NCBI GenBank assembly: GCA_030613765.1
Contig: JAUWLI010000014.1
Location: 1 to 21,147, forward strand
DNA: 21,147 bases
Direction of reading: 5' to 3'
From: Phycisphaerae bacterium
GTDB lineage: Bacteria > Planctomycetota > Phycisphaerae > Sedimentisphaerales > SG8-4
Shown here one piece after another: positions 7,222 to 13,153 of the stretch; within the stretch, counting starts at the first letter, position 1, and each line of letters begins with the position of its first letter. Both the position numbers and the translations under genes were made by a program. Below the pieces are notes generated by a model. It did not search any database. It saw nothing but the letters and a program-made list of their open reading frames with translations, and was not told the origin of the DNA.

Positions 7222-8285
7222 TGTTTTTTCGCCGGTATTGTGAGTTGTTTGATTTTTTCCAGGACCTGGCTGACGGTCGGCACACCGCCGCCGGCTCGGC
7301 CGTAAAATACTACTGGTACTTTTCCGGCTACTGCCAGTTTTACGTCTTCTACCATCTGACCCATGCTCATTTCCACCACGAGAAAGATGCTTAGCTCGTC
7401 GGCGGCCTTTGCGATTTGCTCGCTTGGAAATGGCCATAGTGTAACAGGACGTATCAAGCCGGCCTTGATGCCTTCTTGTCTTGCCTTGTTCACTGCAGAA
7501 CGTACGATTCTGGCTGCAACGCCATAGGAAATAACTACGATTTCGGCATCATCGACATGGTATTGTTCGCAGATGACTTCGTTCTTTTGCACCTGATCAT
7601 ATTTGGCTTGGAGCTTATTGTTGTGTTTTTCCAGTGATCCTTCCGGGAGCCAGAGTGAGCGAACAATGTTTTGTTCTCTGTCTTTGGCTCCGGTCAGGGC
7701 CCAGTCTTTGGGCGGCAGGTTTCGTCGTGGTTTTTTGTTGAAGACTATCGGCTCCATCATCTGGCCGAGAATGCCATCGGCGAGAACGACGACCGGCATT
7801 CGATACTGGTCGGCCAGGTCAAAAGCCAGGGGCATACAATCGACCAGCTCCTGCACGGTCGATGGCCCCAGGGCGATGGTTCGATAATCACCGTGTCCAC
7901 CGCCGCGTGTTGCCTGGAAGTAATCACACTGTGAGGGTGCAATGTTACCGAGGCCGGGGCCGCCTCGCATTACGTTTACTATCACTGAAGGCAGTTCGGC
8001 GCCTGCCAGATAGCTTATTCCCTCCTGCATAAGGCTGATGCCGGGACTGGATGAAGTAGTCATAGTCCTTTTGCCGGTTGCCGAAGCTCCAAAGACCATA
8101 TTGATTGCGGCTAATTCACTTTCGCTCTGGACAAAGACTCGGCCTTCTTCGGGCATGCGTTTGGACATATAGGCGGGGATTTCGTTTTGCGGGGTAATTG
8201 GATAACCGAAATAAGCATCGCATCCGGCAATGATAGCCGCTTCAGCAAGGGCCTCATTGCCACACATTAGAATCCTTTCGCTCAT
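7218..8285 (-). CDS. vorB: 2-oxoacid:ferredoxin oxidoreductase, alpha subunit (VorB-like)
   Basis: A 355-residue alpha subunit at the length typical of VorB. It has the pyrimidine-binding YPITPQNEIP region, the stretch VQSESELAAINMVFGAS, the TSSSPGISLMQEGISY motif and the VorB/KorA stretch YFQATRGGGHGDYR. The C-terminal domain corresponds to the transketolase-C-like domain of the family. It acts with beta, gamma and a ferredoxin in the cytoplasm, giving acyl-CoA, CO2 and reduced ferredoxin. Its ATG overlaps the ferredoxin TAA by one base (TAATG), so the two are tightly coupled. The VorB call (3-methyl-2-oxobutanoate) is a family resemblance; 2-oxoglutarate or a broader 2-oxoacid range remains possible. 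Confidence 0.93.
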   Translation of the reverse strand: MSERILMCGNEALAEAAIIAGCDAYFGYPITPQNEIPAYMSKRMPEEGRVFVQSESELAAINMVFGASATGKRTMTTSSSPGISLMQEGISYLAGAELPSVIVNVMRGGPGLGNIAPSQCDYFQATRGGGHGDYRTIALGPSTVQELVDCMPLAFDLADQYRMPVVVLADGILGQMMEPIVFNKKPRRNLPPKDWALTGAKDREQNIVRSLWLPEGSLEKHNNKLQAKYDQVQKNEVICEQYHVDDAEIVVISYGVAARIVRSAVNKARQEGIKAGLIRPVTLWPFPSEQIAKAADELSIFLVVEMSMGQMVEDVKLAVAGKVPVVFYGRAGGGVPTVSQVLEKIKQLTIPAKKQ

Positions 8286-8551
8286 TATTTATCCTTGATT
8301 AGAGCCTGCCTGCTTTTCTCGTCCGGCTTATCAGCCGTGACATCCTCCTCGCGAAAGACCTCAATAACGGCCTCGGGACAGATAATGGCACATAAGGCAC
8401 ACCCTGAGCAGTCGGTGTTGGACGTCTGGGCAGGGAAATAACCGCTTTTATTGGATTTTTTGGAAATGATAATGCTGATTTTAGGGCATACGGCTATACA
8501 CAGGCCACAGCCTTTGCATCGTTCAGTATTAATAATAATTTTGCCAGCCAT
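8285..8551 (-). CDS. 2x[4Fe-4S] ferredoxin subunit of the 2-oxoacid oxidoreductase
   Basis: An 88-residue protein with two CxxCxxCxxxCP clusters: Cys12, 15, 18, 22 and Cys48, 51, 54, 58. This is the delta (VorD/KorD-like) subunit that relays electrons from the beta subunit to the external ferredoxin pool. It is first in the operon (order ferredoxin, alpha, beta, gamma). The C-terminal 25 residues are charged and look flexible. A sigma70-like promoter lies about 47 bases upstream. Confidence 0.93.
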   Translation of the reverse strand: MAGKIIINTERCKGCGLCIAVCPKISIIISKKSNKSGYFPAQTSNTDCSGCALCAIICPEAVIEVFREEDVTADKPDEKSRQALIKDK

Positions 8552-8597
8552 TGTCGTATTTGAACTCTGTTGAGCCGTTTCTTAACTTAGCCAGAGA

Positions 8598-8626
8598 ATT
8601 TTAACAGAATGGAGCTTCTTTGTAAA
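8598..8626 (-). promoter_or_regulatory. Sigma70-like promoter of the oxidoreductase operon
   Basis: On the minus strand, TTTACA (8626-8621) and TAAAAT (8603-8598) are separated by exactly 17 bases; each matches the housekeeping consensus at five of six positions. A start near 8591 would leave a leader of about 40 bases before the ferredoxin ATG at 8551. Planctomycete promoters can deviate from this consensus, so this is a prediction. Confidence 0.6.
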
Positions 8627-8643
8627 GTGAAAAGGCAATTATT

Positions 8644-8666
8644 TCGTATTTCATGCATCGTATTTC
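8644..8666. repeat. 9-bp direct repeat, 14-base period, upstream of nagA
   Basis: TCGTATTTC occurs at 8644-8652 and 8658-8666, followed by a partial third copy (TCGTAT, 8665-8670). It sits between the divergent oxidoreductase and nagA genes. It could be a binding site for a regulator, or a remnant of the short AT-rich repeats common in such genomes. No further evidence. Confidence 0.4.
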
Positions 8667-8732
8667 GTATAGCGGACGGGCCGTGAAACGTAATAGACAT
8701 CTTCGGACTTGGCTTCTGCGCATAGTTAAGGT

Positions 8733-10040
8733 ATGATTCTTATCGATATGAAAACAGTTCAGCTAAAAGGCGGTCTTGTGGTAACAGGCCAGGGCGTCGA
8801 GCGCACCGATATAATTCTTCGGGATGGGAGGATTGTACTGGCCGGCGACAAAGAACGCTGTGACGAGGTTATGGATATAACGGGCAAATATGTCGTGCCG
8901 GGCTTTGTAGATATACATTTTCACGGCTATAACCTTTTTGAGTTTACCGCGGGGCTTTATGATGTAGAAACCGAAACCTTTGATAATAGTCCTTCTGCTT
9001 ACGACTATGGATTTGAGATGTTAAGCAAAACGCTCATTAAGTTCGGTGTCACTGGTTTTTATGTTGGGACCTGGGCCAGCCCCATTGAGAATCTAAGGAA
9101 TTGCTATGCTCAGCTATATCGTTATCTAAGTAAGACTAAGGAACAGAAGGGCGCTGAGCTTTTGGGAGGGCTTTTGGAAGGCAGCTTTCTTAATCCTCAG
9201 ATGGCGGGTGCTCAAAATCCGGATTATGTGCTTCAATTTGTCACCGATTCTTTCGACAGAATCGAAGACAATGGGACTATCAAGCTGGCAAATGTGGTAC
9301 CTGATTTTGGTCGGCCAAGTTATGAATTGACTGAATATCTGGCCGGCAAAGGTATTGTGGTGGGAGCGGGGCACAGCAATGCAACCTGTGAGCAGATTAT
9401 GGAAGCAACCAGAGCGGGACTTAAATATTTCATCCATTTAACCAATGGGCCTACGGGTGGTTCCTACAAGCCGTTCGATGGCGGTGGTGCGATGGAAGCT
9501 GTGTTGAAATCCGATGAACTTTATGCCGAGCAGATCCTTGACGGCTATCATATCAATCCCGCCTATGTAAGGGATATTTTGAAACGTAAAAGTGCAGAAA
9601 GAATTGTTGGTATAACGGACAGTTTGTTCGCTGCAGGTTCGCAGGTCAAACAGTTTACAAGTGGCGGTATACGCGGTGCGCTCAGCAAGGACGGCAAGTA
9701 CTTCCAGGTTGTTGACAAGGCCAATACGCTCTTTAGCAGCAATCTGACAATGGACCGTGGATTTAGCAACTTGCTCAATTGGCTAACTATGAATATGCAG
9801 GGAATCTGGAACCGACTGCACAATCCGTTGGAATTTGAGGAAGCTCTTGTGACGGTTGCAAAGATATTGTCAACAAACCCATGTGCGCTTACAGGACTGG
9901 ATAAGGAAGGTTGCGGCTCAATTGCCGATGGAGCAAAGGCGGACTTGTGTGTGCTTGATATTACCGGTTCACCGGGTAGTTATAATGTGGCGGTTGAGTC
10001 GACTATCGTCAATGGCAATATAGTCTACTCCATAAAGTAG
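8733..10040 (+). CDS. nagA: N-acetylglucosamine-6-phosphate deacetylase
   Basis: A 435-residue amidohydrolase-fold enzyme that removes the acetyl group from GlcNAc-6-phosphate to give glucosamine-6-phosphate and acetate in the cytoplasm. Landmarks in order: PGFVDIHFHG (His62, His64), the metal-ligand Glu149 in LLEGSFLNP, GHSNAT (His214), HLTN (His235), DGYH (His273) and the catalytic TD (Asp296). The canonical HLEGP becomes LLEGS here and the Glu is kept. It is longer than E. coli NagA (about 380), with extra sequence around 70-90 and 340-370. AAGG lies very close to the ATG at 8733 and an alternative ATG at 8748 exists, so the exact N-terminus is uncertain. It precedes a GHMP kinase on the same strand and is near nagB, so an amino-sugar role is well supported. 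A related acylated sugar phosphate is possible. Confidence 0.88.
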   Translation: MILIDMKTVQLKGGLVVTGQGVERTDIILRDGRIVLAGDKERCDEVMDITGKYVVPGFVDIHFHGYNLFEFTAGLYDVETETFDNSPSAYDYGFEMLSKTLIKFGVTGFYVGTWASPIENLRNCYAQLYRYLSKTKEQKGAELLGGLLEGSFLNPQMAGAQNPDYVLQFVTDSFDRIEDNGTIKLANVVPDFGRPSYELTEYLAGKGIVVGAGHSNATCEQIMEATRAGLKYFIHLTNGPTGGSYKPFDGGGAMEAVLKSDELYAEQILDGYHINPAYVRDILKRKSAERIVGITDSLFAAGSQVKQFTSGGIRGALSKDGKYFQVVDKANTLFSSNLTMDRGFSNLLNWLTMNMQGIWNRLHNPLEFEEALVTVAKILSTNPCALTGLDKEGCGSIADGAKADLCVLDITGSPGSYNVAVESTIVNGNIVYSIK

Positions 10041-10097
10041 AACCTGTTATTTGTGCGCTTGTTTAACAACGTAGAGACGTCTTAATAAGGAAGAGTT

Positions 10098-11750
10098 ATG
10101 ACAGTTGAATATCCCGGTCTTCGGCCGGTTAGCAATTGGATTGAGCTAATAAAAGACACAAACAGCGCATTTCACAAAAAGTTGGTCCAAATCTACGGCG
10201 ACAATGGGGATATGAAGAGTCAGGCGGCCGAAATGTGTTTGCGGACGCTTGAGACATTCGGCAGGGCTTATGGGACGGACGGCAGCGTTTTGATAGTTCG
10301 TTCAACAGGTCGTGTGAATCTTGTAGGCACTCATATCGACCACCGCGGCGGGTCTGTCAATCCGATTTGTATTAAGGACATGTGGTTGGTGGCCGAGCCG
10401 CGTGATGATGATATCGTGCTGGCTAAAGATGTCGAATCAGGTGAGTTTGCTGATGAGCAATTTTGCATTAAGGAATATCTGCCGGCGGGGGAAAAGATCC
10501 GGGACTGGGATTCGTGGTGTTACAATGAGTTTGAAAAACGCAAGGATGACGCTTTTGTCACCTGGTCTAATTATATCCGTGCCGCGGTGCTGTACTTGCA
10601 GCATCTGAATACGAGAGACGATGGCAGCTTTGCGCCGGCAATCAGGGGTATGAATATGACGTTTTATGGCGACATCCCCCGTGCGGCGGGTCTTGCTTCA
10701 TCATCGGCATTGGTAATGGCGGCGGCCGAAGCGGTGATAAGGCTGAACAACCTTCGGATTGAACCTGCAGATATGATTGAGGACTGGGGTTTTGCCGAGT
10801 GGTATGTTGGCACACGCGGCGGATGCAGCGACCACGCTGCGATTATATACGGCAGGCCGGATCAAATCCTCCATATTACAGCTTTTCCGGCGACGGTATA
10901 CAGAACTGCGCTGCCGTGCGGTTATAGTGTATTGCTGGTTAACAGTCTTATCGAAGCCAAAAAGCAGGCAGGCGCCCGCGATATCTTTAACAGCCGGGTG
11001 GCGGCGTACGTTTTCGGCTTAATGATGATACGAAAAAATTTCCCGGAGTATGCCGACAAGCTTGAACGACTTCGCGATGTCAATCCGGAAAGGCTTGGTG
11101 TTGATGAGGCCGAAATTTATCGAATACTAAAATCACTCCCTGAAACAGTAAGCCGGGCGGAAATTCTGAAACTTCTTCCGGAGAGCGAACAAAAAACTCA
11201 TCGCGTATTTAGAAGTCACAACGAACCCGAACAGGGCTATCAAATCCGACAGGTATGCCTCTATGGGATAGCCGAGTGTATTCGTGCTGACATGGTACCG
11301 GACTGTTTGCGAAAAGGAGATGTTAAGGCTTTCGGTGAGTTGATTAGTATCTCGCACGATGGTGACCGTGTAAATAAACTCATTGGCGACAAGCGTGTAC
11401 CGACCGACAATAGTTATCCGGATACGAGGATTGAAGCTTTGATAAGCGATCTGGAATCAGGTGATCCGCAGCGTATGAGACGGGCCCGGCTGTGGAGGCA
11501 GGGCGGGGGTTATAATGTCAGCGTACCTGAACTGGATATGCTGGTTGATATTGCTTTAGGGACGCCGGGTGTTGTTGGAGCAGGACTTGTGGGAGCGGGT
11601 ATGGGTGGCAGCATTGTGGTTGTGGTTAAAGATGAAAAGGTTCAGAAGGTCATTGATAACCTCGCGGAACAGTACTATCGCCCGCGGAACCTGGAGGTGT
11701 CTGCTGAGGTCGTTACGCCGGTTGGAGGTTTGTGCACGATAGACGTATAA
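10098..11750 (+). CDS. GHMP-family sugar kinase, divergent galactokinase-like
   Basis: A 550-residue protein with all three GHMP motifs: a substrate motif GRVNLVGTHIDHRGG (71-85), the ATP loop GDIPRAAGLASSSA (191-204) and a C-terminal GAGLVGAGMGGS (494-505). GGCSDH (Asp245) fits the catalytic Asp region of galactokinases, and GYNVSVPELD resembles the galactokinase YxVSxPELD. Two features are unusual. The sugar-contacting Glu of GEHTDY is replaced by Thr78 with His82 in place of Tyr, and the protein is about 150 residues longer than galactokinases (extra N-terminus, insertions near 110-175 and 320-400). It follows nagA by 57 bases with its own AGGA ribosome site. Galactokinases phosphorylate O1 of the sugar; the position between nagA and nagB suggests an amino sugar or derivative as substrate. 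Substrate unproven. Confidence 0.85.
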   Translation: MTVEYPGLRPVSNWIELIKDTNSAFHKKLVQIYGDNGDMKSQAAEMCLRTLETFGRAYGTDGSVLIVRSTGRVNLVGTHIDHRGGSVNPICIKDMWLVAEPRDDDIVLAKDVESGEFADEQFCIKEYLPAGEKIRDWDSWCYNEFEKRKDDAFVTWSNYIRAAVLYLQHLNTRDDGSFAPAIRGMNMTFYGDIPRAAGLASSSALVMAAAEAVIRLNNLRIEPADMIEDWGFAEWYVGTRGGCSDHAAIIYGRPDQILHITAFPATVYRTALPCGYSVLLVNSLIEAKKQAGARDIFNSRVAAYVFGLMMIRKNFPEYADKLERLRDVNPERLGVDEAEIYRILKSLPETVSRAEILKLLPESEQKTHRVFRSHNEPEQGYQIRQVCLYGIAECIRADMVPDCLRKGDVKAFGELISISHDGDRVNKLIGDKRVPTDNSYPDTRIEALISDLESGDPQRMRRARLWRQGGGYNVSVPELDMLVDIALGTPGVVGAGLVGAGMGGSIVVVVKDEKVQKVIDNLAEQYYRPRNLEVSAEVVTPVGGLCTIDV

Positions 11751-11761
11751 AGGAGTTGTAA

Positions 11762-11797
11762 GTGCTATTTTACGTGAACGAATTTTACTCTTCATGA
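11762..11797 (+). other. Stranded ribosome site and 11-codon ORF after the kinase
   Basis: AAGGAG at 11750-11755 is followed at ideal distance by GTG at 11762, but the frame stops at TGA 11795-11797 and overlaps the end of convergent nagB. This looks like the ribosome site of a lost downstream gene, suggesting local rearrangement, although chance is possible. Confidence 0.25.
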
Positions 11798-12529
11798 AAG
11801 CAGTGACGCGGCATCGGCATCCAGAAATATTTTGCAGTTTGAATGTTTCTGGAGTATTGAAGCTGGGCACATGTTTATAACTTTTCCTTCGAGTGCATTT
11901 TTGACGGCTTCGGCTTTTCGTTTATCCGGAACTGAGACGATTAAACAGGTACTTTTCATGATCTGCCGGATGCTCATCGATATCGCCCGACGAGGTACCT
12001 GCTCTAATGTTTCGAACCATCCTTCGCCCAACTGTTGACCTCTGCATTTTTCGTCCAGCTCGACGATAATATATGGATCTTCAGTTTCGAAGTCAGCCGG
12101 CGGGTCGTTAAACGCCAGATGCCCGTTTTCTCCGATTCCTATTAGCGCCGCGTCGATAGGATGCTTGGCGATAATAGCTGCTATTCTTTGGCACTCCTGC
12201 TGGGGATTGTCCGCGTCGCCCTCGACAAAATATACAGCCTTCAAGGCCGGGACCTTGTCTACGAACCGCTCTTTCAGGAACTTTCTGAAACTGGCAGGAT
12301 GGTTCACCGGCAGGCCTATGTATTCATCGAGGTGAAACATTGTTACTTTTGAGAAGTCGATCCCGTGCGTCTCCACGAGACTTTTGATTGTCTCGAACTG
12401 GCTTGTCCCCGTTGCAAGGATGATATTTGCCCGGCCTTTCTCTTCTATTGCCTGCTTGATAGCTTCTGCTGCCTGTGCCGCTGCTGCTGCTCCCATTTCC
12501 TGTTTCGTTTTGTAAATAAACTTTTCCAT
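11792..12529 (-). CDS. nagB: Glucosamine-6-phosphate deaminase
   Basis: A 245-residue NagB that isomerises and deaminates glucosamine-6-phosphate to fructose-6-phosphate and ammonia, the step after NagA. Motifs: ATGTS phosphate loop (39-43), HLDEYIGL (Asp68, Glu69) and [13 protein letters not shown] (131-143, His137). The classical GxGxDGH Asp is Asn135 here, preceded by Glu134, a pattern I associate with a distinct NagB subgroup. The length is usual. The ribosome site AAGGGA lies seven bases before the ATG. It is convergent with the GHMP kinase, 41 bases from its stop, so it is not in the same transcript as nagA. A weak sigma70-like promoter is proposed at 12556-12584. Confidence 0.92.
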   Translation of the reverse strand: MEKFIYKTKQEMGAAAAAQAAEAIKQAIEEKGRANIILATGTSQFETIKSLVETHGIDFSKVTMFHLDEYIGLPVNHPASFRKFLKERFVDKVPALKAVYFVEGDADNPQQECQRIAAIIAKHPIDAALIGIGENGHLAFNDPPADFETEDPYIIVELDEKCRGQQLGEGWFETLEQVPRRAISMSIRQIMKSTCLIVSVPDKRKAEAVKNALEGKVINMCPASILQKHSNCKIFLDADAASLLS

Positions 12530-12555
12530 TATTGTATCCCTTTATATCGAGTGTC

Positions 12556-12584
12556 ATCATATGAGATTTAGGTGATTGGAGCAA
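12556..12584 (-). promoter_or_regulatory. Candidate nagB promoter
   Basis: On the minus strand, TTGCTC (12584-12579) and TATGAT (12561-12556) are spaced by 17 bases. The -10 matches five of six consensus positions, the -35 only three. A start near 12549 would give a leader of about 20 bases before the ATG at 12529. Confidence 0.35.
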
Positions 12585-12644
12585 AAGATTTTTCTTGCTT
12601 TTAGGTTACAAATCTTCTATAAAATCAGGTAGTTTTGTAGCGCA

Positions 12645-12703
12645 AATCAACCAGGCCACATTTCGCTGACATTACGAAAGGCAGAGGGCCTTTGTGGTTA
12701 TGT
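12645..12703 (+). repeat. attC-like structured repeat, copy A
   Basis: A 59-base element that starts with AATCAAC (six of seven matches to integron RYYYAAC) and ends with GTTATGT (six of seven to GTTRRRY). AACCA and GGCC on the left (12649-12657) pair with GGCC (12687-12690) and TGGTT (12695-12699) around a 4-base bulge. A second short hairpin AAAGGC/GCCTTT lies at 12677-12693. It is related in sequence to the copy at 13035-13105 (shared CGCAAAT, CAACC, CGAAAGGCAG, and CTTT followed by GTTA). The element is degenerate and assigned by pattern only. Confidence 0.35.
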
Positions 12704-12731
12704 TATGTGACTGTGTATAAGGGAGGCAAAT

Positions 12732-13013
12732 GTGAATGTATTTGACAAAATTTGTGCAGGCCTGGCATTTGTGCTTGGAGCAATATTAATTGTACTTGGT
12801 GTAGTGGGATTATTCACTGGTTGTAAAGCCCATTTTGTACTTCCCCCGGTACTTGGTGCAATCCCTGCCTTGTTGGGCTGGGGTATCGTAAAGTCGGTAA
12901 TAGTTGCGTGGAAAAGTCCTCGTCGTCCTAATGCTTTCAATGATGGGCGGTCAATAACCAAAGAATCTCACGAGTCTAACGGTAATGATGTCTCTGGATT
13001 CAAAGAATTTTAG
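12732..13013 (+). CDS. Small membrane protein, cassette-like gene
   Basis: A 93-residue protein with a GTG start and a strong ribosome site (GGGAGG at 12721-12726, 5-base spacer). Two hydrophobic segments (about 8-30, GLAFVLGAILIVLGVVGLF, and about 36-60, FVLPPVLGAIPALLGWGIVKSVIV) form a helical hairpin in the inner membrane. The C-terminus is polar, rich in Ser, Asn, Glu and Gly. No family or function is recognised. The gene stands alone between two related structured repeats about 400 bases apart, as an integron cassette would, and shares no operon with its neighbours. It looks real because of the ribosome site and topology. Confidence 0.65.
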   Translation: MNVFDKICAGLAFVLGAILIVLGVVGLFTGCKAHFVLPPVLGAIPALLGWGIVKSVIVAWKSPRRPNAFNDGRSITKESHESNGNDVSGFKEF

Positions 13014-13034
13014 AAATGTTTGACTGGTTTTTGC

Positions 13035-13105
13035 AACGACACACGCAAATAAAACAACCTGCCATTGCTGGTATTTCGAAAGGCAGGTAAGCTTTATCGT
13101 TAGGT
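13035..13105 (+). repeat. attC-like structured repeat, copy B
   Basis: A 71-base imperfect palindrome just after the small membrane gene. AACG (13035-13038) pairs with CGTT (13098-13101), ATAAA (13049-13053) with TTTAT (13093-13097), and ACCTGCC (13057-13063) with GGCAGGT (13082-13088), with unpaired bases on the left arm. It ends in GTTAGGT (13099-13105), a full match to the integron right core GTTRRRY. The left core is poor. An unrelated regulatory hairpin is the main alternative. Confidence 0.4.
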
Positions 13106-13153
13106 GGATAGCAGTAATACTGATACAGTACTCAAGCAAAATGGAGGTGGATT

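Noticed and set aside
7222..7437. Longer start for the beta subunit
   Set aside because: The added residues are low-complexity Arg/Ser sequence antisense-like to the family and lie inside the alpha gene; the ATGA overlap at 7221 fixes the start.
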